A model generated the notes under the pieces. The model had not been told where the DNA came from. It saw only the letters and a program-made list of their open reading frames with translations, and made no database searches. Made by a program: the position numbers and the translations under genes. 64,000 nt of DNA from Pseudomonadota bacterium (GTDB taxonomy: Bacteria > Myxococcota_A > UBA796 > CAJQPC01): NCBI GenBank assembly GCA_024228935.1, contig JAAESX010000349.1, positions 1 through 64,000 on the forward strand, written 5' to 3'. This document shows, piece by piece, positions 1 through 8,155 of this stretch (the stretch's first letter is position 1; the number at the start of each line of letters is the position of its first letter).

Positions 1-85
1 CCGCGAGTTCGGCGTATGTTCCCTCGCCATTGTGGTGCGCTGCGACAACTCGCTCACGCAGTTCGACAGGTAGCGCTCCGGGCAT
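1..85 (-). CDS. IS630-family-like transposase, N-terminal fragment (cut by window edge)
   Basis: Only the first 28 codons are in the window. They read MPGALPVELRERVVAAHHNG and continue into a helix-turn-helix-like stretch. The pattern of a short N-terminus, LRERVVAA and then a spaced helix with AELA is typical of the homeodomain-like DNA-binding start of IS630-family transposases. A GGAGG ribosome binding site sits about six bases upstream of the ATG. No terminal inverted repeat can be seen on this side, and the rest of the element lies to the left. The identification rests on this short motif alone; another HTH protein is possible. Confidence 0.45.
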   Translation of the reverse strand, partial: MPGALPVELRERVVAAHHNGEGTYAELA

Positions 86-178
86 CTTGACCTCCGAACA
101 CCCGATCACACGCCCGATCAACCCTCAGGCCCCGCGCAATACAGGTACTCTCAGGGTGCAGGCAGCATAGGAGGCGAG

Positions 179-1051
179 ATGTTCTTGTTGATGATGGGAT
201 GTGTCGGCGGCGGCGAACCCACCGACTCGGGGGCCCAGTGCGGGAGCACGGAGGGCTTCGTCTACGGGCACCTGTTCGACGAGTCCGCGGCGTTCTCGAC
301 CGGCACGATCGAGGCCTGGCAGGACGGCGAGCTGGTCACGTTCGTGGAGACCGACAGCCAGGGGGCCTACGAGCTCAACCTCGAGGGCGGCTTCGAGTAC
401 GTCCTGACCGCGTGGAACGACGAGGGCTGCTACGCCCCGGACACCACGCTCACGCTGCTCGAGTGCACCGAGCACGAGATCGACATCCGGTTCGAGGGCT
501 GCGACGTCGCGGACAAGCCCAACCTGTACCTGTACCCGGAGTCTCCGACCGAGATGACGGTGGAGCTCGGCCTCGCGCGGCACCAGCGGGTCGTGGACAG
601 CGTGCCGGACTACGGTGACGGCTGGTCCGGGGTCGCCCTGCCGGACGGTCGCTGGGAACAGGACGGCCAGGTCCACGACTTCCTGTTCTACGAGGTGTCC
701 GTCACCCGCCCGCAGTCCGAGTCGCTGCAGACCGAGCGCGGCTGGTGCGCGGCCGATCTGGCCGAGATCACCGAGCTCGTGCGAGCGCACGGCTTCACCG
801 AGCGCGAGACCCAGGACTTCTGGGACGGCTGGGTCGAGGATCTGCCGCCGGCCGACGGCTACGTCGTCTACCCCCAGCGTCGCGTCCGTCGCATGGCCGA
901 GCTGACCCTCACACCCAGGCTGCCTGTGGAGCGCCTGTGGCTCGTGGTCGAGCCGGCGAGCACCTGCTCGATGCCGCCGACCGCCATCGCGCCCCTGCGT
1001 CGCGAGGGAGCTCACGGCGTCGAGTGGGGCGTCATCCTCCGGGGCTTCTGA
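179..1051 (+). CDS. Putative lipoprotein with a carboxypeptidase-regulatory-like domain
   Basis: A protein of 290 residues with a strong AGGAGG ribosome binding site just upstream of the ATG. The N-terminus MFLLMMGC followed by a Gly/Thr/Asp/Ser linker looks like a lipobox with Cys8, although only seven residues precede the cysteine, far fewer than usual; no in-frame start lies further upstream. Residues about 25-100 resemble a carboxypeptidase-regulatory-like beta-sandwich (G-x-V start, TDSQGAYEL core). The segment near residues 115-175 contains KPNLYLYPE, GDGW and DFLFYE, a pattern I associate with a widespread uncharacterised surface-protein family. The likely location is the cell envelope, and the function is unknown. 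Its 3' end overlaps the convergent damaged gene by about 20 nt. It has no operator and is not part of the steroid regulon. Confidence 0.7.
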   Translation: MFLLMMGCVGGGEPTDSGAQCGSTEGFVYGHLFDESAAFSTGTIEAWQDGELVTFVETDSQGAYELNLEGGFEYVLTAWNDEGCYAPDTTLTLLECTEHEIDIRFEGCDVADKPNLYLYPESPTEMTVELGLARHQRVVDSVPDYGDGWSGVALPDGRWEQDGQVHDFLFYEVSVTRPQSESLQTERGWCAADLAEITELVRAHGFTERETQDFWDGWVEDLPPADGYVVYPQRRVRRMAELTLTPRLPVERLWLVVEPASTCSMPPTAIAPLRREGAHGVEWGVILRGF

Positions 1052-2084
1052 ACGGCGGCAGGTCGAGCTGGGCGTCGGTCTCCCAGATCGCGCTCGGTTC
1101 ACCCTGCACCTGCCAGACGGGGTGGTCCGAGCGGACCTTCAGCTGGCCACGAGCGGACCGTACGAGGCGGGGGCCGGGGAGCTCGAACGCCATCCGGCCT
1201 TGGAGCCGGAGGACGGACGGGTCGAGCCCGAGCGATGGCGCGACGTCGGCCCAGTCCCGGTTCGGCGAGCGCCAGACACCCTTCCACCGCGCGAGCGGCT
1301 GGCCGGCCGCCACGAGGCAGGTCTCGTCCCGGTTCGTCGTCCGCCAGACCCTGGCCGGCAGCAACGGAAGGCCGTGGCGGCGTCGACCATGCACCAGCCC
1401 ACCCAGGTCCCCGATCCACCCGAGCAGCGCGTGGAAGGCGCCGTCCCGCGGCTCGCCCAGGAGCACGAGCTGGTGGGCCGTGGCTCCCTGGATCTCGGTG
1501 TACGTCAGGTCGCGCAGCTCGCCGACAAGGGCCAGTCCTCGGTCCGCCGAGCCAAGGCGCGTTCCCTGCGCGATGAGCCGGAAGTCCTCGAACGGGACGA
1601 TGTGGGCGCGCAGACGGACCTGGTGTGGCTCCCAGGGGCGGCGCGCGTACATGCGGTCGCGGGACCAGATGCGTCGCCCGGTGTTCGAGACGAGCCGCTG
1701 GGCCGACCGGTGGAGACGACCGGCGCGGAGCACGGCGTCGCGCCGCAGCCGAGGCATCATCCGGGCCCACTGGTCGTCGGTCACATCCGGCCGCCGCACG
1801 TCGGCCAGCGCGTCGACGGGGAGCCCCACCACCACGGCCTCGCGCACGGCCTGCACGCGCATCGGGTGACGCGGGATCTCCGCCGTGTGCCAGCGCACGT
1901 CGACCACGTCGTCGCCATCCAGCAGCCCGATGACGCCGGAGTCGACGCTTCAGACGAGGCCGGGCTCGAGCGTGGCTTGCGCGTTCTCCGGGATCCGGAG
2001 CGCTCGCAGGCGCGGATGGCTCCGGGCGAGCGTCAGATCGATCTCGTCGTTGAGCGCGAACAACCCCTGGAGCCAGTCGTCCAT
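1032..2084 (-). pseudogene. Hypothetical gene interrupted by an in-frame TGA
   Basis: An ATG at 2084 overlaps the stop of the upstream gene (TGATG), the usual sign of coupled translation in this genome. Translation gives 44 residues starting MDDWLQGLFALNDEIDL and then meets TGA at 1950-1952. The same frame continues without interruption to 1032 (over 300 residues when read through). The text on either side of the stop looks like one continuous protein, with GLLDGDDVVDVRW just after it. A GTG at 1907 could restart translation of a 291-residue product. I do not recognise the family; the C-terminal half is rich in Arg, Trp and Leu and has no signal peptide or membrane segment. The TGA could be a real nonsense mutation or a sequencing error. 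No selenocysteine element is evident. Confidence 0.5.
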
Positions 2085-3243
2085 CAGGTCGTGCCGGGCG
2101 TGCTGAGCGTGAACTCGAGGGTCAGCTCGCAGCCGTACAGGACGCGAGCACCGCGCAGCTCCGAGCGCGCGCCGGTCCAGAGGCGCACGCCGTGGAGCCG
2201 GCGGGCGTTGCGAGGCGCCTTGGACTCGAACGAGCTGGCCACCAGGCGGTGCTCGCTCGGTCGCCGGGTCGGAACTCGGGAGAAGATCATCGTCGGGGCG
2301 CTCAGTCGCTCGGTGAGCCAGTCGGTCGCCAGCGCCGGGAGCAGTCCGGATGCCAGGGGGATGGGGGTCAGGTGGTCGGCCAGCTCGTGCAGCACGGGCA
2401 GCGTCTCCGCGGGCTCGGTCCGGTCCCAGGAGAGCTCCAGGTCGTTCGAGGAGTCTCCGAACCGGGTCAGCCTGTCCCCGAAGTCGACCCGGGCCTGCCG
2501 CTTCTGCAGTCCGAAGTGCTCGCGTCCCATGAGCTCCGCCATCATGCTCTCCGGGCGGATCCAGACGGTGTCGACCCCGGGCCGCAGGCCGAGCAGGGCG
2601 GGCGTGAACAGCGCGCCTTCCTCATACGCGAGCTCCCTTCCGCTCTTCGACGCGACGCGGGGGTAGCGCGCCATGACCAGCAGGGGCCGTGCGCCCAGGC
2701 CGGTCAGCCCTTCGGCGGGCTCCATCGCGATGGGGGGCAAGCCGTCGGCCTTCCTTCGGCTCTCGTCCGGGTCCAGGACGAACAGCTGGAGGACGGCGTC
2801 GAGGAACCGGTACGGGGGCCCTCGATGGTCGAGTCCTCCTTCAGGAACGAGCGGGCGCTGAAGGTGACGTCCTCGCCGCGCCGGACCCACGTGTCCCGCT
2901 CGGCCTCCATCAGGTCGGCGATGAGCTCGGCTATCGGGACGGGACACGGTCGGGGCACGGGGAGTCGGGCCAGGCGCATGGGCGTGCGCGCGTAGAGCTG
3001 GCCCAGCAGCTGGGTCGACAGCTCCATGATGTTCGGGTCGAACACCAGGTCTCCAGCCTCGACGTCGCGGCGAGGGCCATTCGGCCAGTGCCGGCCTCTT
3101 CCATCGAGCACCACCAGCAGATCGGTCTCGGGACGGCCGTGGTGGTGCTCGCGCAGGACCTCCACCGTCGCGCCGTCGACGAACGGGGCCAGCGGCCCAT
3201 CGAAGAGCGTGACAAGCCGCGCGCGCTCGGCCCCCGTCAGCAT
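2084..3243 (-). pseudogene. Acetoacetate-decarboxylase-like protein, frameshifted
   Basis: The reading frame opens at the ATG at 3243 and carries about 140 plausible residues (MLTGAERARLVTLFDGPLAP onward). At a run of five G (2814-2818) it slips into low-quality sequence. The next frame then carries the rest, from PYRFLDAVLQLFVLDPD to the stop at 2084-2086. Adding one base in the homopolymer restores one protein of roughly 385 residues. The C-terminal half has an acetoacetate-decarboxylase-like arrangement: EEGALFTP, then WIRPES and GREHFGLQKRQARV, where that family has the G-R-E-x-x-G-x-P-K core. The usual Pro-Lys is not clearly kept, so catalysis is doubtful. The gene lies just upstream of the other damaged gene on the same strand. 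A one-base homopolymer loss may be a sequencing error rather than decay. Confidence 0.5.
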
Positions 3244-3252
3244 GCGGTCAGT

Positions 3253-4881
3253 CTACCGCTCGGCGGCGTGTTTCCCGGCGATCCAGCCCCACGTCATCCC
3301 GCGGACGTTCGACAGACCCGACTGGTAGCCGGCTCCGGTGTCGAGGAGCGCTGCCGAGTTCCCGGCGGCGTAGAGGCCTGGAATCTCGCGGCCTCGGACG
3401 TGGACGACCCGCGCCGAGGTGTCCGTCTTCAGGCCGACCGCGTTCACGCCGACGCCGACCGCCGTCAGCGCGATGCCGTAGTACGGAGCCTTGTTCAGCG
3501 GGCCGATGTTCGGATTCTTCATGTTCTTGTCCCCGGTCATCATCGCGGCCCAGGGGTACTGGCCGCGGTTGAAGTCCGGGTCCTCGCCGTTGTCCGCGTG
3601 CTCGTTGAACCGCGTGATGGTCGCCGCGAACGTGGCGGGGTCGATGCCCAGCTTCTCGGCCAGCTCTTCGGGGGTGTCCGCCTTGGCGACGAACGACTCC
3701 GGGATCTCCTGGCCGGGGAACCACGTGCAGAACGCGTACTTGTCGCGGTAGTTCTGGTCGAAGATCAGGAACGGCGGGTAGTTGGGGTGCACCTGGTCGA
3801 CGCCGTCCCAGTCGTGGCAGCGGGGCAGGTAGTCCCGGTAGAACGACTCGTCGGCGAACCGCTTGCCCTCGCGGTTGACCCAGAGCGCGTGGGGAAAGCC
3901 ACCCTCCCAGGACGCGCGGAACAGCGGCGCGTTGTCGTGCTCTTCGCCGGGGACGCCGTACCCGAAGAACATGCCGAGGTTGTACGAGGGCACGCCGGTC
4001 AGCGCCGCACCCTGCTCGCCACCGAGCACGATGTTGTCGCCTTCGATCTGCGGCTGGCACATCGAGTGCCACTCGGGGAGCTGCTCGAACGCTGTCGCCA
4101 TCTCCTCGTTCCAGTCGTACCCGCCGATCGCCAGGACCACGCCCTTGCGTGCACGCACCCGGAAGGGCTGGCCTTCCTTCATCGCGACGACGCCCACGAT
4201 GGTGTCGCCTTCCTTGATGAGCTCGGTCACACCGGTCCCGAGGTGGCACGGGAGCTGTCGGTCCACGAGCGCGGCCTTGAGGAACCAGCCCATCATCGCC
4301 GGGCCCATGCCGCGGATGTCCTTGGCCATCCGCTTGCCCATGGTGGCGAAGTCCCAGCGGGCGATGCCCGACAGACCGCCCCAGCTGAACAGCTCGTCGT
4401 GGCGGATGCCGGGTGGCATGTGGGGGCTCGACCAGCACATCTTCTGCCACTCGCCCAGCTCCCGACCCTCGAAGAGCTCGCACTCCAGGTACCGACCTTC
4501 CGCTGCAGTTCCAGGGGCATGCGGGTGGTAGTAGTCGGGGAAGCCGTCGATCACGCGCCACTGAACGCCGCACACGTCCTGGACCCACTTCGCGACCTTC
4601 GGGGCCATGTCGAACAGGATGTCCGCGTGTTCCTTCTTGGCGTAGCCACCGGCCAGGAAGTCGAGGTACGCCTTGGCGTCCTTCGGGTCGTCCTCGTGCA
4701 GGTGGTTGCAGGGGACGAAGACTTCGCCGCCGCTGTACGCGCAGACGCCGCCGAGCTTCGTGGCCTTCTCCAGGATGACGACCTCGGCTCCGTGCTCGTG
4801 AGCGGAGAGCGCCGCGGTGATCCCACCGAGACCCGTGCCGACGCAGACGACGTCGACTTCAAGATTCCATTGCGTTTCCAA
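3253..4881 (-). CDS. FAD-dependent 3-ketosteroid dehydrogenase-like flavoprotein (KstD paralogue)
   Basis: A protein of 542 residues in the fumarate reductase/KstD flavoprotein family. The FAD-binding GTGLGG motif is at residues 15-20, followed by the acidic end of beta-2 (E38) and the GG-CAYSGG loop. The C-terminus keeps the FAD-contacting pattern GLYAAGNSAA and GAGYQSGLSN. A PDYYHPHAPG segment parallels the active-site loop of 3-ketosteroid dehydrogenases, but the PGDLGTKGG signature of true KstD is replaced by TAVGVGVNAVG. Substrate and exact reaction are therefore uncertain; a hydrogen-transfer reaction on a steroid or steroid-like ketone is likely. It is the last gene of a four-gene minus-strand operon (KstD, SRPBCC, Rieske, this gene) headed by the operator at 8081-8094, and it follows the Rieske gene by 4 nt. 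Confidence 0.75.
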   Translation of the reverse strand: METQWNLEVDVVCVGTGLGGITAALSAHEHGAEVVILEKATKLGGVCAYSGGEVFVPCNHLHEDDPKDAKAYLDFLAGGYAKKEHADILFDMAPKVAKWVQDVCGVQWRVIDGFPDYYHPHAPGTAAEGRYLECELFEGRELGEWQKMCWSSPHMPPGIRHDELFSWGGLSGIARWDFATMGKRMAKDIRGMGPAMMGWFLKAALVDRQLPCHLGTGVTELIKEGDTIVGVVAMKEGQPFRVRARKGVVLAIGGYDWNEEMATAFEQLPEWHSMCQPQIEGDNIVLGGEQGAALTGVPSYNLGMFFGYGVPGEEHDNAPLFRASWEGGFPHALWVNREGKRFADESFYRDYLPRCHDWDGVDQVHPNYPPFLIFDQNYRDKYAFCTWFPGQEIPESFVAKADTPEELAEKLGIDPATFAATITRFNEHADNGEDPDFNRGQYPWAAMMTGDKNMKNPNIGPLNKAPYYGIALTAVGVGVNAVGLKTDTSARVVHVRGREIPGLYAAGNSAALLDTGAGYQSGLSNVRGMTWGWIAGKHAAER

Positions 4882-4885
4882 CTAC

Positions 4886-5806
4886 CTATCCTCGGGGCTC
4901 GTAGAACTGTCGGTACCAGGTGCGAAGGCGGCCGATCGGGCCGTCGCCGTCGCAGATGGCGGGGCGATCCCGGAACACCTTGTGCTCCCAGATCGTGATG
5001 TCCTCGTGGAAGCCCAGCCGCAGGTTCTCTGCGTAGAACTGGGCGAACTGCTCGGTCTTCGGACCGGACTTCTTCAGCGAGACCGCGAACCTGAGGTCCA
5101 GGTGGGTCTCGTCGATGGGGGTGTGGGCCATCAACAGGATGCTGTCGAGGTACCCGGCCATGTGGCTGATCTGGAAGGCGGGGCCGTAGTAGGTCGCCTC
5201 GATCTCGAAGTGGTCGACGCCACCCTTCGGAGGCCGAGCGACGCCCTTGGTGCGCTGGGTGGCCTTGTGGTCGACGTACTCGTTCTCGAACTCGGACACC
5301 TCGGTCCGGTGCACCGTCGGGAAGTGGGCGCTGTCGGCCACGTTCTCCACGATCTCGCGGGGATGGGTCTTCACACCCTCGAGGCAGTTCGTGTTCCAGT
5401 CGGACCAGTCTTCGGTTCCGTACTCGGCGATGACCGGGATCTTCCAGGCGGGGCCGGCGCCCTCGGGGTCGTGCCACATGTAGACGGCGCCGTTGAACTC
5501 TCGGACGGCGTGACAGGTCACCGATGTGTTGCGGGGCATCTTCTTGGCGTACGGAATGGACTTGCAGTGCCCGTCGGTGCCAAAGCTCCACGCGTGGAAG
5601 GGGCAGCGCAGGCCGCCGTCCTCGATGCGACCGCCGTAGCCCAGGTGGGCGCCCAGGTGCGGACAGAAGGCGTCCAGCACGGTGGCGACGCCATCCATGC
5701 GGAACAGCACGAAGTCCTTGGCGAAGTAGCGGAGCGGCTTCACATCGCCTTTGGCCAGCTCGTCGGACCACGAGATGACGAACCACCCCCTAGGAAAGGT
5801 GCTCAC
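4886..5806 (-). CDS. Rieske non-haem iron oxygenase, KshA-like
   Basis: A protein of 306 residues. The GTG start at 5806 was chosen because it overlaps the upstream stop (GTGA), while longer readings run into shadow sequence. The Rieske [2Fe-2S] ligands are Cys48-x-His50 and Cys68-x-x-His71. The mononuclear iron site shows Asp158, His161 and His166 in the ENVADSAHFPTVH pattern. The body matches the KshA layout (WHDPEG, YYGPAF, a C-terminal RTWYRQFYEP), and KshA is the oxygenase of 3-ketosteroid 9-alpha-hydroxylase, which with KstD opens ring B. It is about 70-80 residues shorter than mycobacterial KshA, lacking the C-terminal extension. The CPHLGAH form of the cluster also occurs in sterol 7-desaturase-type Rieske enzymes. 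No KshB reductase gene is in the window. Confidence 0.75.
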   Translation of the reverse strand: MSTFPRGWFVISWSDELAKGDVKPLRYFAKDFVLFRMDGVATVLDAFCPHLGAHLGYGGRIEDGGLRCPFHAWSFGTDGHCKSIPYAKKMPRNTSVTCHAVREFNGAVYMWHDPEGAGPAWKIPVIAEYGTEDWSDWNTNCLEGVKTHPREIVENVADSAHFPTVHRTEVSEFENEYVDHKATQRTKGVARPPKGGVDHFEIEATYYGPAFQISHMAGYLDSILLMAHTPIDETHLDLRFAVSLKKSGPKTEQFAQFYAENLRLGFHEDITIWEHKVFRDRPAICDGDGPIGRLRTWYRQFYEPRG

Positions 5807-6333
5807 GCCGCCTCCTGGGCTTCGAGCTTCGTCGCGATGGACTCCAGGAGCTCCTCGGCGACCTGTTCGGTCCAAGGCGCCAGCATGGCGTTGACCATCG
5901 GGCCCATGGGGCCCTGGGCCTCGATCTTGAAGTCGAAGGTGATCTGGGCCGAGCCGGGCGGGCCGGGGAGGGCGGGCTTCCGACCGGTGAACCAGTCCAT
6001 GATCTTCTGCCACCACGTCCGCGGGGGCGGCAGTGGAGCCTCTCCGACAGGTCGGAAGTCGAACGATCCTCCGCCGTTGACGGCCTCGTCGAGCCCGGTC
6101 AGCTCGAAGCTGACGCGCTCCTCGCCGTACTCGGTGATGTGGACCCGCAGGTTGACGGTGCGCGACAACGCGCCCGCCTCTCCCTTCAGCGTCCAGATCG
6201 AGTCCGTGTCGCTCTCGACCTCGTGCTTCATGTAGCCGCGCAGCATCGGCGCCCAGTTGTCGAAGTCCTGCACGAAGCCCCAGATCTGGGGAAGGGGGCG
6301 ATCGACGGTTCGGGCGCAGCGGACCTCAGGCAT
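5803..6333 (-). CDS. SRPBCC-family protein (CoxG/polyketide-cyclase-like)
   Basis: A protein of 176 residues with the START/SRPBCC helix-grip pattern: it begins with a short strand, then VDRPLPQIWGFVQDFDNWAPML, which matches the N-terminal helix and WxxxL region of these lipid-binding folds. A proline-rich insert (about residues 105-130) separates the central strands from the long C-terminal helix. Such proteins bind hydrophobic ligands, and no catalytic residues can be assigned. It lies between a KstD and a Rieske oxygenase gene, overlapping KstD by 8 nt and the Rieske gene by 4 nt. A role in holding or passing the sterol substrate between them is plausible but inferred. Two other SRPBCC genes lie in other operons of the same regulon. 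Confidence 0.75.
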   Translation of the reverse strand: MPEVRCARTVDRPLPQIWGFVQDFDNWAPMLRGYMKHEVESDTDSIWTLKGEAGALSRTVNLRVHITEYGEERVSFELTGLDEAVNGGGSFDFRPVGEAPLPPPRTWWQKIMDWFTGRKPALPGPPGSAQITFDFKIEAQGPMGPMVNAMLAPWTEQVAEELLESIATKLEAQEAA

Positions 6334-8062
6334 GGGCTCGCTTCTCCTCAGAGGGTGTTTCCACTGTCTCTCCAGCCGCAGTGGTTCCAGATGCCTGGGC
6401 CGTCTCCGCGGCCAGGAAGCCGAACGTCAGGGCGGGGCCGATGGTGCCGCCGGCGCCTGGGTAGCTGCGGCCCATGACGGCCGAGCTGCAGTTCCCGGCC
6501 GCGAACAGGCCGGCGATGGCCGAGCCGTCCTCGCGCAGCACGCGGGCGCCGGGGTCGGTGACCAGGCCGCCCTTGGTGCCCAGGTCGCCGGGGAAGACCG
6601 GGATCGCGTAGAACGGGCCGCGCCGAAGGGCCCGCAGCGACGGGTTCGGCGTGACCCGGTCATCGCCGTAGTACCGGTCCGCGGCCTTCTCGCCGCGGTG
6701 GAAGTCGGGGTCCTCGCCCTTGTCGGCGTGCTCGTTGAACCGCTCGATGGTCGCTTGCAGGGCTTGGGCGGGGAGCTCGAGCTTCTCGGCCAGCTCGGTC
6801 AGCGTGCGGCCCCGGGTCAGGAAGCCATCGCGCAGGCGTCGAGACAGGCGCTTGTCCGGCATCGCGTAGCCGGGAGCCACCGGGCCGACGGGGTAGTTCT
6901 TGCGGAACTCGGCGTCGAAGATCAGCCAGGCGCCGGGAACCGCCTTGCCCTCGTACATGCCGTAGACGACGTCCTGGTAGGGGGCCGCCTCGTTCGTGAA
7001 GCGCTTGCCGTCCGGGCCGACCATCAGGCCGCCGGGAAGGGACTTCTCGACCACCAGGACCCAGGCCTCCTCGGACTTCGGGATGCGCGTGACCGGAGTC
7101 CACCAGGCCTCGTCCATCAGGTCGACGGCCCCACCGGCGTCGATGCCCATCTGGATGCCCGCACCCAGGTTGTGCGGGTTGCCCGCGTTCCACTCGGTCT
7201 TCGTCGGTCCCGGGAGGAACTTCTCGCGCAGCTCCTGGTTCTGCTCGAAGCCGCCGGCCGCCAGGAGGGCTCCGAACTTCGCCTGCAGTCTCAGCGACTT
7301 GTCGCCCTGGCTCGCCTCGACGCCGACCACGCGTCCGTCCTCGATCACGAGCCCGTCCGCCCCGGTGTTCAGCCACAGTGGGACCTTCCGGTCCATCAGC
7401 GAGCGGCGCATGCGGCCGATCAGCGCGTTGCCGGCGGTGAGCTGGGTGTCCCGGTCGAGCCCCCGGCGTGCGGGCCAGCGAAGCATCCACTGGATGAGTC
7501 GCCACAGGATCTGGAGCTTCGAGCTGAACGTCCCGGCCAGGAACGTGTGGGCCTCGCGGGCGGTGATGCCGAACTTGCCGAGGACCTGGCTCTGCGGGTG
7601 GGGACGGCGAAGGTTCTTGAACGCCGGGCCGAGCTCACGGGCATCGAACGGGTCGGCCTCCATCGAGCGCCCACCGGCCTTTCCGCCGGGAAGCTCCGCG
7701 TAGTAGTCGGTGTACTTTCCGAGCGACTTCAGGTGCAGGTGGGTGTTGTCCCGGAAGTACTCGATGACCCGCAGGGACTCGTCGGCATAGGCCTGGAGCC
7801 GGTCTTCGCCGACCTCTCCCTTGGTGATCGCGCGCAGGTACTGCAGCCCCTCCTCGCGCGTGTCCTGGACGCCCTCGGACGCCATCGACGGGTTGTTCGC
7901 CACCCAGCAGACCCCGCCGGAGATCGCGGTGCTGCCCCCGTACTTGTCGCTCTTCTCGAGCACGACGACCTTCATGCCCAGGTCGTGGGCCCGCAGCGCC
8001 GCAGCCATCCCGGCGGCGCCGGAGCCGATGACGACGAGGTCGAAGGAATGTTCCCAGGTCAT
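6326..8062 (-). CDS. kstD: 3-oxosteroid 1-dehydrogenase (3-ketosteroid delta-1-dehydrogenase)
   Basis: A protein of 578 residues starting at the ATG at 8062; the longer open frame upstream crosses the operators and was rejected. The FAD-binding motif GSGAAG is at residues 13-18 and the GG-STAISGG loop at 42-50. A YTDYYAELPGG segment at about 117-127 holds the active-site tyrosine. The diagnostic GPFYAIPVFPGDLGTKGGL near residue 500 contains the Tyr and Gly that polarise the C3 ketone in characterised KstD enzymes. The C-terminus ends in FAAGNCSSAVMG and GAGGTIGPALTFG. It introduces the C1-C2 double bond into 3-ketosteroids, which with 9-alpha-hydroxylation causes ring B cleavage. It is the first gene of its operon, 18 nt from the operator at 8081-8094. 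Confidence 0.9.
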   Translation of the reverse strand: MTWEHSFDLVVIGSGAAGMAAALRAHDLGMKVVVLEKSDKYGGSTAISGGVCWVANNPSMASEGVQDTREEGLQYLRAITKGEVGEDRLQAYADESLRVIEYFRDNTHLHLKSLGKYTDYYAELPGGKAGGRSMEADPFDARELGPAFKNLRRPHPQSQVLGKFGITAREAHTFLAGTFSSKLQILWRLIQWMLRWPARRGLDRDTQLTAGNALIGRMRRSLMDRKVPLWLNTGADGLVIEDGRVVGVEASQGDKSLRLQAKFGALLAAGGFEQNQELREKFLPGPTKTEWNAGNPHNLGAGIQMGIDAGGAVDLMDEAWWTPVTRIPKSEEAWVLVVEKSLPGGLMVGPDGKRFTNEAAPYQDVVYGMYEGKAVPGAWLIFDAEFRKNYPVGPVAPGYAMPDKRLSRRLRDGFLTRGRTLTELAEKLELPAQALQATIERFNEHADKGEDPDFHRGEKAADRYYGDDRVTPNPSLRALRRGPFYAIPVFPGDLGTKGGLVTDPGARVLREDGSAIAGLFAAGNCSSAVMGRSYPGAGGTIGPALTFGFLAAETAQASGTTAAGETVETPSEEKRAHA

Positions 8063-8080
8063 GGTCTCTCGGGGTCTTGC

Positions 8081-8094
8081 TAGAACGTGTTCTA
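8081..8094. promoter_or_regulatory. KstR-type operator TAGAACGTGTTCTA (for the kstD operon)
   Basis: A perfect 14-bp palindrome matching the KstR consensus TNNAACNNGTTNNA. It lies 18 nt upstream of the minus-strand kstD start and pairs with the site at 8110-8123 (29 bp apart, start to start) in a 93-bp divergent region. Confidence 0.85.
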
Positions 8095-8109
8095 ATGTTA
8101 CCGTGGAAC

Positions 8110-8123
8110 TAGAACACGTTCTA
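8110..8123. promoter_or_regulatory. KstR-type operator TAGAACACGTTCTA (for the hsa operon)
   Basis: A perfect 14-bp palindrome of the same family, on the plus-strand side of the divergent region. It is 32 nt before the preferred ATG at 8156 of the amidohydrolase gene that heads the hsaA-hsaC-hsaD operon. Confidence 0.85.
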
Positions 8124-8155
8124 CTTTTCGGATCGTGTCCGCCGCGAAGGCCCTC

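Noticed and set aside
1950..1952. The in-frame TGA as a selenocysteine codon
   Set aside because: No SECIS-like hairpin is obvious after it and the family is unknown, so a nonsense change or error is simpler.
1122..2666. A 514-codon plus-strand frame across the damaged genes
   Set aside because: It uses no plausible start and reads as a shadow; the minus-strand reading restores coherent proteins with coupled start and stop.
2814..2818. The G-run as a programmed frameshift site
   Set aside because: A plain five-G run without a slippery heptamer, stimulatory hairpin or known frameshifting family; one-base loss or error is more likely.
2689..4998. A 769-codon open frame on the plus strand opposite the KstD-like gene
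   Set aside because: It is antisense to a gene with clear FAD motifs, has an Arg/His/Val-rich composition typical of GC-rich shadows, and shows no recognisable domain.
6257..8083. A 608-codon plus-strand open frame opposite kstD
   Set aside because: Antisense shadow of kstD; no domain, and it ends inside the operator region.
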